DNA of 64,000 bases from Siphonodentalium dalli (GCA_032622095.1 CP136067.1:45675549-45739548), one strand, 5' to 3'. Counted from the first letter of the stretch, positions 20,903-32,750 are shown. Numbers and translations are program-made. Notes: a model not told the origin generated them from the sequence alone.

Positions 20903-22563
20903 TTATGTTAGTTCTACGTTAGTAAATTCCACATCAGGAATGTATAAAAATGGCACATGTGCAGGCAGGTTTTCAAAATAACTTTGAAGTAATTATAAAT
21001 ACGTCCAGCTCAGCAGGGTAACAATTTGTAAAATAAAAAACAAACACAAACAATATATCATACGGTATTGCTTTTTTATTGCTTTCACAAATCAATGACA
21101 ACACCAGTCTAATCGGGAATCAGCTCGTATTAATCCATATATTGTATTCAATGTACGTCTAAGGCATTCGCAGTATGGGATATAACTATGGAGTTTGGTC
21201 AGATCATACTTCCCAGTGTGAAATAACTATGTCTAATACATTTCGTACCGAGTTACTAATATCTTCAATAATGAAAGTATATGCATGTGTGACAAATCAA
21301 AATGAGCGGTAGATCATAAAAGGTTTACTGGTGATTGTTACAAACGAAACTAATCGTATTCCTCTATGTAAAACCTTTGCTTACAGTCTGCAATTTGGTT
21401 AACATTGGCACTTGCATCCAAACGCTGAACTACATTAGAGAGGGACTCAACTTTTAAGTGGAATATTTTTTATAAATCACTCAACTACACTTCTACGATC
21501 ACGTTTCACCCACTCGGGCAGTTTAATATATTAAGAAATATCAAATTTTATGAATTCTTTGCATAAATTTTCTCACTATCAGACGTTTGATCAATAAATG
21601 ATAAATGATTTTGACCATTAACGCAAATTTCAAGTCAAGTTATATAAAATAATAAGACTCGATTCTTTTTATACAGTAACCTTTTAAACGCGGATTATCT
21701 CTTTGTAAACATGTGTTATATAGTTACCGGGGTATAAAATATTTTAAGACCATATATGTGTGAATATTATAATACAGATTACTAACATAAATGCTAGTGT
21801 GCACTCATATTAGAAAGTTGGACTTATAAGACAGATTTCTAACATAATTCTAACATGTGCTCACGTTAGTTTTCTGGACAAGCTGGGAGTAAAACTACCC
21901 TAATATAATTACTAAGTTGTGCTAATGTGAGCAATGAGGTTAGAAATGTGATGCACACTAGAACTAATATGTTGCTAATGTAGCAGGTCTGATTAACATA
22001 TGAAATTAACATAATTCTAAGCTGTTCCAACCTGTTTCTACCTAAAGCACATGTGCAGTTTCTGTACGGGGTCACCTGACCAAGGGAATTGCATGGGATA
22101 GGCACATATTCTATGAAACATTTACTTACCTTTGACATACCGGTAGGATGATTTATAAGTGGGACTTATGAATTACATGACCAATAAAGAGTGTTTATTA
22201 TCATCCAGAAGAATGTAGGAAAATTTGTGGCTGATTAAAAAAAAATAAAAAATTAACTCATCTAACCTGATTCCATTTACAACCTGTATAAACACGATGC
22301 GACATCCATGTAACCTCTGACTATTACTCTTCCTGTTGTACAATGTTGTCGCCACCAATTTCCCCACAAATCTTCTAGACTACTAAACACTCTTCATAGA
22401 TCAATCATATAATTTATTATTCTCAGTAAGTAATTCTTTATTCTCAGCCAGTTTGCATGGGTAGTGAGAAGATGCGCCTATCCCATGACATTCTCCTGGT
22501 CAGGTGATCTATCTCTATAATGTTCTCTATCCAATAGATTTTATGATTTTATCAAATGAAATT
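20903..22563. other. AT-rich stretch with one inverted repeat
   Basis: No gene recognised. An imperfect inverted repeat of about 35 bp (gtcacctgaccaagggaatt at 22069 against 22477-22511, ending ctggtcaggtgat) encloses 22104-22476, perhaps a decayed element. Confidence 0.4.
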
Positions 22564-22826
22564 TTATAAGGCAGTACATGTACATTTATTCAAGTTTTCT
22601 TTCATTCCACAGAACCATTTACCCTTACGCTTTAAGCAGCTTTCATCACCTCGCAAACCTACACACTTGAAATGATGCCACCTTTCACAAACTTCACATT
22701 CTACACATTCATCCACATAGTCAATCTTGCACACTCCACATGGGAATTATGTACATGTAGCAGTCTTGTCGGCACATAATTTCAGTTTCTTCTGAACAGG
22801 TTCTGTATTCAGACAATTTTCTTGAA
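22564..22826 (-). pseudogene. PHD-finger terminal exon
   Basis: Follows acceptor tctcttcatctacag. After about 25 residues there is an in-frame TAA (22747-22749), then CGVCKIDYVDECVECEVCER, WHHFKCVGLRGDE and KGKWFCGM, ending at TAA 22564-22566. C-x2-C, C-x2-C, H-x2-C and WFC follow the PHD (C4HC3) order; the very last zinc Cys is displaced (NKCTC). PHD fingers usually read histone H3 tails, so a transposase carrying one could favour certain chromatin. It is placed at the end of the MULE gene by strand and order. A join to the 23355 exon is not proven in phase. Confidence 0.6.
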
Positions 22827-23354
22827 CTGTAGATGAAGAGAGGTCATACATTTGATTATTAGCCACATGTCAAAACCTAATGCTATCTTTAAAAAAATTG
22901 TTTGACCATTCCTATTATCAAAAGGTAGTAAGTTTGAATAGGTAGGTCATCAAATATTATTTTGTTTCATATGTTATTGTTTTCAACCTGAATTTTGTCT
23001 TAAGGCCAAAGAAAATGAAATATTTGGTTTGGATTTCCCTACATACCACAGACTACCCTAAAGTTTTTTTTATGGTTTTCAAGAAAGTCTATTTAATTTT
23101 TTCTCCAAAAATTTCATAAAACATAAAAAACTCATTTATGCATCTCAGAATATGTTTATTTCTAAAGTAAAAGTATTAGGTAATATTAAAATTTATACAA
23201 TAATAATCGAAAGAAGTATTGTGTCAATCCTGCAGAGTAAATACTGCCGATCATATACATTTGATTGTGAATTTGGAAAACTGACAAAAAAAAGATGTGG
23301 GTCTACCAGGGTCTACGACCTTTTATTTAACTTAAAATTTAAATGTACCTTTTT

Positions 23355-23473
23355 TCAGAGGCTTGTCACAGATGGTTGAGCATCCTTAATCTTTCGTATT
23401 CTTCTTCTAGTAGTCGACTCTGCTTTCTTCTCTAGCTCTTGCCTTAACTTCTGCCAGCGTGCAGGCAATTTCA
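23355..23473 (-). CDS. MULE gene exon, basic C-terminal linker
   Basis: After acceptor aacaatttcag it reads VKLPARWQKLRQELEKKAES and TTRRRIRKIKDAQPS, then TGA at 23355-23357. It joins in phase to the 23907 exon. The Arg/Lys run may be a nuclear localisation signal. A possible 25-nt microexon (about 23540-23564, flanked by tttcag and GTAAGT) reads YLPLPGVL just upstream, but including it breaks the phase. Confidence 0.5.
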
Positions 23474-23906
23474 CTGAAATTGTTTACAATTTAACATTAA
23501 CTTACAAAAGTTAAAAACAAATATATAATAAAAACTTACCAAGAACACCAGGTAGCGGGAGATACTGAAATTTAGACCATTAATTAAGTTAAAGCTTTAA
23601 GCCGTTCAATTATTCACCTTTTACAAGCTGCCATATTTATTATGGGTTGTACTGGGATAGTACCGTAGGTTAAATAAACTTAAATTTCCTCTTCGGAATA
23701 TTATTCTTTTCTTTGTATCAGTATTACAACAAACCAGTCATCAGTGTACTAGTATTATAATACCGGTAGGATTATTCAGATAATGACACAAAAATTGTGT
23801 GCACTAGAGTTTTAATATTAATGAGGAACATAATTTAACATTTCTATTTGCAGACAAATGTATGCCTGATTACCCGGTATGTCAATCTGGAGAAATATGT
23901 ATATAC

Positions 23907-23999
23907 CTTCTGTTGAGTTTGTGGAGGTGACATCATTGGGCTTCAATATGGAGATCATTGGTGCTGTTCTCGGTTCTTTTGGCTCTTCAATGGAAGTGA
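23907..23999 (-). CDS. MULE gene exon, linker
   Basis: 31 codons between acceptor gttatatttag and donor AGAAG|GTATAT, phase 1 at both ends, joining both neighbours in frame. It encodes TSIEEPKEPRTAPMISILKP and NDVTSTNSTE. No domain; likely a flexible linker. Confidence 0.45.
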
Positions 24000-24525
24000 C
24001 TAAATATAACAAGGTGATAATAATAATTTATTACATACATGTATGTTTCAAACACAACAATTTGTACTATAAGTAGTAGCATTTGGATGTATAAATGACT
24101 CCCATTTGTGTGAAGTGTCAAAAAATGGGTTGCAGCCAGGAAATATACGAAATGAAAACATACATATAATGCTAATAATAATGTACGGTAATATTCATGT
24201 TTGTCAATTTATGCCAATCTTCATTTATGGAGGAAATAAAGATGTAATAATAATAATTCAACAGTTCTTCAGTTCTTGGTAAACCTACAAATTGTAAATT
24301 CAGGCCCATTTGTAATGCGGGCCTTTTTGTAAATCGTCTTACACATATATATTTTAATACTGATTACAAATAGTGAGTGTCAATTTTTGATATCTAATTA
24401 TCTGTCCACTCTCAAATTCTCAATGTTTGTCAATATGTTCCTTTCCTCTATTTTGGAATAAAATTTAAGACTTAAGACCACTCGGTTGTCAAAATATTAT
24501 ACACGTAGCTCGGAGCACATCGGAT

Positions 24526-24538
24526 GGGGGGGGGGGGT
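24526..24538. repeat. G-run
   Basis: Homopolymer tract of about 11-13 G inside an intron-like stretch. Confidence 0.7.
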
Positions 24539-25016
24539 GTGTGAATGAAAAAAAATTGAAAAAATAAATTTAATTAATGTACCTTACCTACCCTGGACAG
24601 GTCCTGTTAACGGAAACACGGTTTAACTTGTTTTAGGACTAATCATTGAGTCCAATGACTTGTAACAACATACATGTACCTACCATATTTAAACGATCTT
24701 GCCAACACAATATTCCTTTGGTCCCATATAACAATTAGTCTGTGTTCTTAACAGTTGTAGTAGACCAACAAAATAATGCTAACATAATTTTGTCAGGTGA
24801 ATTAGCAAACACAACTTGTCTATACTTTTGAGTTATTTATATCGGAAAGCCAGCATTGATATCGGTATTGGAACCTCAAACCATATATATTCCAAATGAC
24901 ATCATTAGATTATTATTGTTCCTTTCAGTGAACAGAAAATGGAAGTTCATGGATATCATGCTATCAAAAAGGTAGGCTTTTTATTAAATTTAATATAGTC
25001 TGCTGAATACACTTAC

Positions 25017-25312
25017 TGTTGTATTTCAAATCACTCGGGATCTTAGCATTTACATATGTCAGCGCCTTGCAAGTATCCGCCTTTTGGCCACATCTTTTTG
25101 TGAAAGGATTTTTCTTCTTTCGTAGTGGTATCTTCCCAAACTGTCGCTTTGATTTTGTGTTCTCTTCCCTCAAGTCCTCATCAGGGATTCTTATAATCCC
25201 ATTGTCAATTATTGCAGACTCCCTCAGGCGTTTAAGAATTGACCGTAGTTGGTGCTCTACTTCTCGCATGCATCCATCATCTCTTGTGATGTAAATCTTG
25301 TTGATTATTTCA
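25017..25312 (-). CDS. MULE gene exon, helical/basic region
   Basis: Open from acceptor aattactttgcag to donor ACAACA|GTAAGT (296 nt). It encodes EIINKIYITRDDGCMREVEH, QLRSILKRLRESAIIDNGII, a Lys/Arg-rich run (KRQFGKIPLRKKKNPFTKRC) and ALTYVNAKIPSDLKYN. The first part is helical and continues CKELC from the previous exon. The basic run is typical of the post-SWIM region of such transposases and may bind DNA or direct nuclear import. Intact in frame. Confidence 0.6.
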
Positions 25313-25812
25313 CTGCAAAGTAATTAATTTTGATTGATAAAACTTTGCTAACCCTTCATGCTATAAAATCAGAAGATAATCCTATAAACTTGCACAGATA
25401 TTTAGTACCATGGGAACCTGTGCCCCCTGCGATTTAGACGTCTGTCAGAATTATTTTGGTGGAGTTTTTAATATGCCCCTTTTTTTTAACTTAGACATTT
25501 TTTTGCAGCATGGATAATTTTGTCCGAGCTTTTATTCCTACATTTTTCAGTCACACACACACTAGTTTGCAGTGGTACAGTTCAAAATTAATACTGGGTA
25601 TATTTTGCTATGCCTAGTGATACTCTTACTAAAAACAAGAATTTAAAAACAAAATTCAATAAGTTCCAAATTAACAATACAATCTGTAGATTTGGCAGCT
25701 AAAAATAGGGTTGGTCTTATTAGCAGAAACAAAGGTCATTTTAGGTTTTATTCAATATTCAGTCATTTCTTCAGAAAATGGATTCTCTTTAAGGTAATTA
25801 CTAGGTAATTAC

Positions 25813-25968
25813 TTGCATAGTTCTTTACAGGTCGATCTGTTTTTATTCAAAACAGACTGGGTGATCAAATGAGGCTGCTCCATACTTTCTGCCATAATTG
25901 AAGACTCTTGTTGATGTGCATGATGTATTCTCCGACTCATTGTTCTGCTGTTCAGCAGACTGAGTTGG
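25813..25968 (-). pseudogene. MULE gene exon with frameshift
   Basis: After acceptor gtttttactttacag the first frame reads PTQSAEQQNNESENTSCTST and FNYGRKYGAASFDHPVCF. The final codons needed to join the next exon (NKNRSTCKELC) are in another frame, implying a 1-nt indel near 25845. Donor GCAA|GTAATT. Confidence 0.5.
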
Positions 25969-26274
25969 CTGTAAAGTAAAAACAGATATGTAAAGCAATT
26001 CAAATATATTCTATTCATTAAATATATTTAACATGTCTCCAATTCAAATAGACCAATCAGCGACCAGAATTACTCCCCTTGTATGAGACTATACCAGGTC
26101 ACTAAACTGGAAGTTGTCCAAATATCTAGACAGCATTTTCCCTCGGCGGATACAGGACCCGTTCCCCAAAACCTCGCGGAAAGCCTGACATATTTGAAGT
26201 GAATTAGTATTTGATACTTAATTTAAATTTAATTAAAAATAATGGCATGAAATTAGAGCTTATTTTCCCCCGCC

Positions 26275-26870
26275 AAATTGAAAATTTGAGGGGGATATAG
26301 TAATGGGTTCCGTCCATCCGTCCGTCCGGAATTTGTAAACGTCATACCTTCAACAAATGTCAACGGATTTCAAAGATTTTGGGTGTATGAGTTCACCTGA
26401 CCATTACCTAGAATGAGTTCGCAAGCCAGGTCCAGCCAGATATTTTTACCGGAGTTGTTGGACTTTGTTTATTATTTTTGTCGAATTTACCAAATAGCAA
26501 ATAGATGACGTCACAGGGCTCATTTCCACAAATGTCAACGGATTTAAAAGATTTTTGGTATATTAGTTTAGTTCACATGACTAGTATCTAGAACGAGTTC
26601 GCAAACCAGGTCCGGCCGGATATTTTCAGCAGAGTTATTGGACTTTGTTTATTTTTTGCTTCCAAATGGACGACGTCATATGGCTAATTTCCACAAATGT
26701 CAGTCCTAAATTGAGTTCGCAAGCCAGGCTTTATGACAAAATCCCACCTCTTGTTGAGAATGCACTTCCCATCTGCATATTTCGGCAGAGAACGCAAACA
26801 TTATTGACAATGCACTTCCCCAACTGCACATTTAGGCGGGGGATACCGCCGTCTGCGACTGCTTGTTTAT
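26275..26870 (+). repeat. hairpin-headed repeat, copy A, with internal tandem units
   Basis: Opens with CCCCCGCCAAATT-ga-AAATTTGAGGGGG, then 'atatagtaatgggttccgtc' and TCCGTCCGTCC. Inside, a unit of about 178 bp ('ccacaaatgtcaacggattt' to 'gttggactttgtttatt') is present about two and a half times. It ends 'gcgggggataccgccgtctg'. Lies in an intron of the MULE gene. Confidence 0.7.
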
Positions 26871-27068
26871 TTAATAATAGTGATTAGTATAATAGTATTG
26901 TGCATTTTTTTAAATATTCTTTTGGGTTGAGTTGGGGGAGGTATAAAAAAATATTCATGCTTTAGTACTAGTAGTAAATACTGGTAAATACTAAAAAACT
27001 AATGAAATAGTTATGTTTTCTTTTGCAGGCAAATATGAACCATATCATTAATATAATGAACCACAAAC

Positions 27069-27345
27069 CATTTCTGAGACGTCTGTTGGCTTCTCAAATG
27101 GTGTAGCTTCAAAGTCCAGGTTGTGGAATACAGACTTTAGATATCCTGCCATCACAACACCTACATCAAGCTGATGGCATCTGGCTACAGCAAACATATG
27201 TTTGTATGGCAAATGCAAATGCTGCCACGAGTAACATGTGCAGTAAGTTGTCTCCGTGTCTCCACCAAAAATGACCTTGTAGAACTCGTCACCCTCCTCA
27301 CTATGCACCAGATACTCATTTACAGCTGACTTTTTTATATCATCA
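27069..27345 (-). CDS. MULE gene exon, SWIM zinc finger
   Basis: Joins in phase from the 27702 exon after acceptor gtatcttttgtttcag. It encodes SDDIKKSAVNEYLVHSEEGD, FYKVIFGGDTETTYCTCYSW and QHLHLPYKHMFAVARCHQLD. The C-T-C...H-L-P-x-K-H pattern is a SWIM finger, usual downstream of the MULE catalytic core. The residue that is normally Cys in 'LPCKH' is Tyr here (TAC for TGC), a one-base loss of a zinc ligand. The donor (ATG|GTTTGT) is weak but gives the right phase for the next exon. Confidence 0.65.
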
Positions 27346-27701
27346 CTGAAACAAAAGATACAAATATCGCTTGTCAGTAGATTGGGAAGCCGTTAATACC
27401 AGTCCATTTATTACATGCTTGTTCAAGTGCAAGAGAAACAAACATTTTATTCACAGCATATAAACAAATCTTCAATTTTTCATTAATTTAAAGGGTCCTA
27501 TATTGGATTGTGTAGCCATATGTACATGACCATATGTTGTATGAGTCTAATTAATTTTTTTTTTGTCAGTATACTCATACTCATAGTATTACATATTGTT
27601 TTTGTATGACCCAGACAAATATCCATTTGTCGGTGACTCATGAGATTATTTCTGGTATTTACTTTTAAAAATACTATATATATCCTCCGACATGTATGTA
27701 C

Positions 27702-27839
27702 CTTCCAAATGCTGCAGATAACTCAATTTTCTTAGTGCAGTGAGTCACGAAATTGTATGGCCGGTTTTTTAGCCAGTCTGGAGTGTCTTTATTGTACTTC
27801 CTGTACTTTTCATGGCTTTCAGTGTTTTCTTGGCAATAC
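27702..27839 (-). CDS. MULE gene exon, 46 codons
   Basis: Between acceptor aactccaaatttcag and donor TGGAAG|GTACAT, in phase with both neighbours. It reads YCQENTESHEKYRKYNKDTP and DWLKNRPYNFVTHCTKKIEL. The 'YR.Y....P.WL.NRP' motif is familiar between the core and the SWIM finger of this transposase type. Confidence 0.6.
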
Positions 27840-28177
27840 CTGAAATTTGGAGTTACAAATGCAGAGTCCCCCAAAGCAGCAAGAGATGTCGAAACATCTT
27901 GATAATTCACACCAATGAGATCGGCTCATGATAGTTCATCTATTGTTTGGCATGATGTTATATTGAAACCATATAAAGTATTTAAAATTATTGTAAACTG
28001 ATAAAAAAACATGGCATAAAACAGACCTAGAAATCAGCATAGAATTAAGGAAAACTGTCCCATGGCGTTGCTTATTGCCGTGGCCACTTGAAAAGGACTG
28101 CAAAAATAAAAAACGCGTTGGACCATATTGATTAATCTATTTTCCAAAAAAATCACCAATGCAATCGAGCAACTTAC

Positions 28178-28350
28178 TTGCCATAACTCTTTGGGAGGAA
28201 CTGATAAAGGAGAACTTTAACTGTTGTTGTTACATTATGTGTCCGCCTGTCAGACAGATGGCAGTATTTCAATGTTTCGTTTTGCCTTTCTAGCCCATTG
28301 TTTGTGTTGACAATTTGTGGCAATTTTTTTCGATATGTCCACACCCACAT
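28178..28350 (-). CDS. MULE gene exon, TNNGLERQN motif
   Basis: Between acceptor gtttttcattcatttcag and donor GGCAA|GTAAGT, fully open. It encodes MWVWTYRKKLPQIVNTNNGL, ERQNETLKYCHLSD and VLLYQFLPKSYGK. NTNN-x-x-E-x-x-N is the conserved late-core motif that supplies the last catalytic acid (E of LERQN) in MULE transposases. Confidence 0.7.
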
Positions 28351-28631
28351 CTGAAATGAATGAAAAACCAGGTTACTTACTGTCAAGCTACCAATCACAT
28401 CAAGTTTCAAAAACCATTTAGGTCACACAAAGTCAATATTTCGGTTCTCAGTCAATTTTGTTTCAACATCTAGAATTGTCCATAACCATTCATGTTAGGA
28501 ATAAAATATAAAACATAAAATGGGGGTGTGGTGACTTGGGTTATCCTCTCGGGTGTTATAGCAGCGTTATTTTTTCATGATTTTGATTTATTGGGGTGGG
28601 GGTCAAATTTTGTTCTGGTCACCTGTATTGA

Positions 28632-28850
28632 ATTATACCCCCCGCGACAAAGTTTGGGGGGGGGGTAGGTATACTGGAATCGGCTTGTCCGTCTGTCTGT
28701 CATCCGTGGTCACAAATTTGTCCTGAGATTTTCTCTGAGTTTTTTTTATCATTCTCCGTGAAACTTTGTACAGACAACAAGTGCCATGGGAACCCGTGCA
28801 CCTGCAATTATGACGTCTGTCCGACTTGTTTTGGTGGAGTTATATTATGA
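28632..28850 (+). repeat. hairpin-headed repeat, copy E (partial)
   Basis: Starts CCCCCCGCGACAAAGTTTGGGGGGGGGG, then 'tatactggaatcggcttgtc' and CGTCTGTCTGTC. The body includes 'ttctccgtgaaactttgtac' and 'tccgacttgttttggtggag'. The end is not recognised. Confidence 0.5.
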
Positions 28851-29335
28851 TAATTGATATAAACCACAGACAAAATGTAAGAGTGTTCAATTTGTACTCA
28901 ACAATATGTCAGTCGGTGTCCAACCCATGTAACAAAATTGGGTGAGTACACAATGAAGTAGTACATTAAATCAAGTATATTTACACTTGAATAATGTTAC
29001 AAATGACTTATATATTTGTCAAAGTTGCTCTGTATAGATTTACTGTGTGTTTGCTCACCTTGAGATTTCCAGACCTGTTGAGCTACAGTGTACCCGATAC
29101 TTTCATTTTAAATTCAGTTACCGGTAAATGAATAAACAAAAATTAAATTTGATAAATTCAGCAAGAATCTCAATCAAACGAAAAAGTGAATTTAAAAAAA
29201 AAACATAATTTTTTGATTAAATCTTTTTATTTTAGTATTGATCCGAATGATCAAAACAGAAAGTGCTGCCACTGAATAAGCTCTGTCTAAAATAAAAATG
29301 TGTTTTTTTTAAACTCATTATAATATGACATTAAC

Positions 29336-29483
29336 CTGTTTGCAACTGAGCCACTCTTTCGAAAACCAGTTCTGTAATCTTGGATTCTTTTTCCATACAT
29401 CACTTTCCTTCAGAGTCAATTGCCTCATTCATTGATGTCTCGTCTGTAGCGCTGGCAATTGTCCTCAGAAAGGTGGTCATAGA
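29336..29483 (-). pseudogene. MULE gene exon with frameshift
   Basis: After acceptor ttgaatttgcaatcag it reads SMTTFLRTIASATDETSMNE. After a 1-nt shift near 29415 it continues TLKESDVWKKNPRLQNWFSK and EWLSCKQ to donor CAG|GTTAAT. It joins the next exon (MWVWTY) in phase 0. The exon between this and the core (31543) is not found. Confidence 0.55.
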
Positions 29484-29547
29484 CTGATTGCAAATTCAAC
29501 ATGTACCCCTCGCATTACGTATGGCCATATACTGTCCGTTAAGATTT

Positions 29548-29960
29548 TTAGTTGAGTTTTTCAAAAACTCGACTTATGGTTTGACGAGGGACGGTTGGCG
29601 GGCGGACATAAAGAATGCCTTATAACTTTGACATTTATGAACGGATTCAAAAACATTTTCGTATGTGAGTTGCTTCCAATGACTATTTACTGCCTGTAGA
29701 AAATGGGTCGCGTCCGATCTTTTTTTACAAGAGTTATCCATCTTAGATAGTTTTTAGTTAAGTTTTTCACCGTTAGCGCGATAACTCACGCAAATATGGA
29801 TTATTTGATCTGAAAACCAAAGTTGGTATGTGTATTTCCCAGCTAATGATACAGGCCAAGTTCGAATATGGTTTCCGTCCAGTTATTTTTACGTGAGTTA
29901 CGGCCCTTTTTCGACTTAGAAATTGCTTCGGCACGCTGGAATGTTATTCCTATTGCCATG
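29548..29960 (+). repeat. mollusc-type repeat with AGTTGAGTTTTT hairpin head
   Basis: Begins with the hairpin agttgagtttttcaaaaact-cgact, then 'gggacggttggcgggcgg'. Inside it repeats 'tagtttttagttaagttttt' (about 29750) and carries 'gccaagttcgaatatgg' and 'gagttacggccctttttcga'. Non-coding, in a MULE-gene intron. Confidence 0.55.
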
Positions 29961-30027
29961 GCAACATGACTTAATCAAGCAAAGTAGCAAAATATGTCAC
30001 TCCTGTTACTAACAAACAACTATCAGA

Positions 30028-30602
30028 GAGGGGTGGCGCCAGTGGGGGGATACAGCCCCCTTGTCGGGGAGCTCTGGCCCCCTCGTCGGGGAGGACTTGT
30101 CGGGGATTTTCTATATGTAAGTCGGTTGTGTGTCATGTGTTACGTTCAGATATATAAGAAGCAAGGCATTAATTTTTTTATATTTAAAATAGGATCACTT
30201 AACACTAACCAATATGTCAAATATATGCAGTTCCTCACAACAATACATTAAGCTAAAATATCACTGTTATATATAAGAACTTCTTTTGGAATGGTCATAT
30301 AGACCTCGGATATCTGCAGTTTCGTCCATGCTTAATCCGAATTGCTACGGTCGGGGGCAAATGCCACGCGATAGCGTACCTCTTGTTTACATATGTGATA
30401 ATGTTCATTAATCATAAACAACTGCAGATATATGAGAATTCTGCATGCTCCAGCTAAGAGACTATAATTACTTCAATATATGGTTTTGTTCATTGGTTCG
30501 CCACACACACTATGTGCCCTCATTTCACATACCAACAGGCAATATGGTGTAATTTACTGTAGCCCCCCCCCCCCTGTCGGGGATTTTCTGGTGCCACCCC
30601 TG
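30028..30602. mobile_element. hAT-like non-autonomous element, 575 bp
   Basis: Flanked by CTATCAGA (30020-30027) and CTATCAGC (30603-30610), an 8-bp duplication with one change. Ends read inward GAGGGGTGGCGCCAG and CAGGGGTGGCACCAG. The 'tcggggattttct' word appears at both ends and in a short local repeat (30050-30105). A C-run lies near the right end. No coding capacity. Confidence 0.75.
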
Positions 30603-31542
30603 CTATCAGCTTACACCAATAGCAGTAATTTCATACGACTAAAATATATTTATTGTTATTACCATTTGTTACTTCCAGGAAATAATTGAGCTTGAATAAG
30701 CTCATCATAACGAATATGTTTCAAATCTATAAACATGGGTCAACTCGCACATTTATTGCATAAAATTACAAAACTTATTACTCTGTAGGCCATGAACTTA
30801 AAGAGTTCCAAGTTGATCATATTTGCATTAGTATCAACGCTTTGTACCAATCCCATTATAATAATAACTGTTTTCTTTGGATGAGTATTTTTTAAACAAA
30901 ATATAAATATGCACTGGTAACAGGAGTGACATTAGTAACAGAAGTAACATTTTGGTAATAGGAACGACCCTCTTGGTTTTATCAATGTGGCCATATACAG
31001 TGAATTTTGGTACAAATAATGTTATGTCACACAAGAATTTAGCTTTGTTATGTGATCATCTTCTGCAAAAACTCAAACCATGTTTGGCAAGGTCAACACT
31101 CTGGCTGACACTTGACTGGTGGGCATCAACAGATGGATACAACTGGACTCCATATCCATATGACTCTTCAATACTAGTAGGCCACATGTGACTTTTTCCA
31201 TTAAGACATAGCTAGAAGCTGTATAACACAAGATTTCAATTTATGGTCTTTATTTATCAATTTCTGATATTTTATAGGTTGCAAATTGAATCAAGTTGAC
31301 CATAGCTTGAATCGGGCGTTGGGGGGGTGCAAGATATCAAACAAAAAATATACAACATATATTACGGTACTTCAATTTTTTTCAAATGGATTATATTTAA
31401 TTTCTTTCTTGTGATGAAAAGTGATGACTACTGACTTGTGGTCATCTTCGTTGACAAAAACTGGCTAATCAAAGGGTTGTTGTCAAAAAAGTAGTCATTG
31501 CTGTCAGTTGTGTGTCTGGATCTAAATAAATATTAAAGTTAC

Positions 31543-31880
31543 CTGGGAATACTTTCCGACATGCGTTAATTTCTGCTGTGCTGTAGTCCACCATAAAATG
31601 ATTTGGCGCCCACCCCTCATTCCACTGACTGATAATTTTCAATGCCTCCATGATCGAATCAGTATTTTCATCTTCAATGAAGAATGACCCAACAACAAGA
31701 TAAATAGAGTTTGTTTGGATGGCAATACAAAATAAAGATAGGTCGTATCTAGTCGTCTTGTAGGTCGCATCAATAAGACAGATGTCATTGCCATATCTGT
31801 TTAACAACCTTCTTTGCCAATCTGTTTGGTGAACATAAAGAAATTTGGAATCCGGTCCTGCGGAGTCAATCAAGTGCGGT
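31543..31880 (-). CDS. MULE transposase catalytic-core exon
   Basis: 338 nt, fully open between acceptor cttgtttcatctttacag and donor CCCAG|GTAACT. It encodes PHLIDSAGPDSKFLYVHQTD, RYGNDICLIDATYKTTRYDL, CIAIQTNSIYLVVGSFFIED and NHFMVDYSTAEINACRKVFP. The Asp of CLIDATYKT and the Asp of FMVDYS are in the places of the first two acids of the MULE DDE triad; the third is in the 28178 exon. This is the best preserved piece of the gene. Confidence 0.75.
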
Positions 31881-32190
31881 CTGTAAAGATGAAACAAGAA
31901 AGAAGGCCCATTACAGGGGGTGGGTTTGCAATTTTTTTTCAATCAATATATTTATTAAAGACCCACCCATATTGTTCCCGGTATCAAAGCGGCCAATATA
32001 CCAAATTTGAGTCAGATCGGTCGAGCAGTTTTTGAGTATAACACACACATTATATGTGACATATAAATACATAAACGGAAGTTTCAAAATATATAATAGA
32101 TCCCTGGTATAGTAAAAGTTTGTGAGAAATCAATATAAATACAACAAGATGCAAAAGAATAATCGGTCACGAATATCGTTTGATATCTGA

Positions 32191-32228
32191 TATGCGAGAC
32201 TCCCATAGTTAGTAGGGAGCCTCGCATA
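32191..32228. repeat. GCGAG-CTCCC hairpin repeat, copy 1
   Basis: TATGCGAGACTCCC ... GGGAGCCTCGCATA forms a 14-bp stem with one mismatch and is followed by 'tataaaagaatgcactgg'. Two relatives lie at 41171 and 41272. Confidence 0.6.
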
Positions 32229-32277
32229 TATAAAAGAATGCACTGGAGACATTATAACCTGTATAAAGTTCTTTTTT

Positions 32278-32750
32278 GTCCCCTGAAAAAATTAATTTTT
32301 GCGGGACTATAGAAATGGGCTCCATTCGTCCGTCTGTTCATCTGTCACACTATTGAGTACCTTCATGGTGTAATCAACTCCTCCTCAGTTTTCATCCTAG
32401 AAATTGTTGCCTATATATTGAAGATGTGCATCATGTATATAGATGACGGAAAAATTATTTTTTTTACAAAGTTATTAACCCTTTTCGACTTATAATTTTC
32501 TGTATGAGGGTACCTTCATGGTGTAATCAACTCCTCCTACAGTTTTGATTGTTGATATTTGAAACTTCAGAATATTGTTACCCACATATCTGAGATGTGC
32601 AACATGTATATAGATGAGGTAATTTTTTTTTAAAGCAGTTATTAACCATTTTCAACTTAGCAAATTTCAACATTTTTTTTAATTTCTTTAACAAAGCGGC
32701 ATCGACTTGCCTTGTTTTCGGGGGACACTGTGGTCTGCTGACCTTTTATT
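32278..32750 (+). repeat. hairpin-headed repeat, copy B, inserted in a MULE exon
   Basis: Head GTCCCCTGAAAAAATT-a-ATTTTTGCGGGAC, then 'tatagaaatgggctcc' and TCGTCCGTCTG. It has a doubled unit 'taccttcatggtgtaatcaa' (32351 and 32510). The tail is 'cgggggacactgtgg', hairpin GGTCtgctGACC (32732-32743) and TTTTATTT. It sits immediately 3' of the readable part of the 32.75-32.90-kb exon. Confidence 0.75.

Noticed and set aside
23540-23564. 25-nt microexon reading YLPLPGVL
   Set aside because: It has both splice signals, but including it breaks the phase between the 23907 and 23355 exons, which join correctly without it.
24300-24330. Hairpin ggcccatttgtaatgcgggcc followed by T-run, like an intrinsic terminator
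   Set aside because: This is a eukaryotic intron context; bacterial terminators are not expected, and the stem is only about 6 bp.
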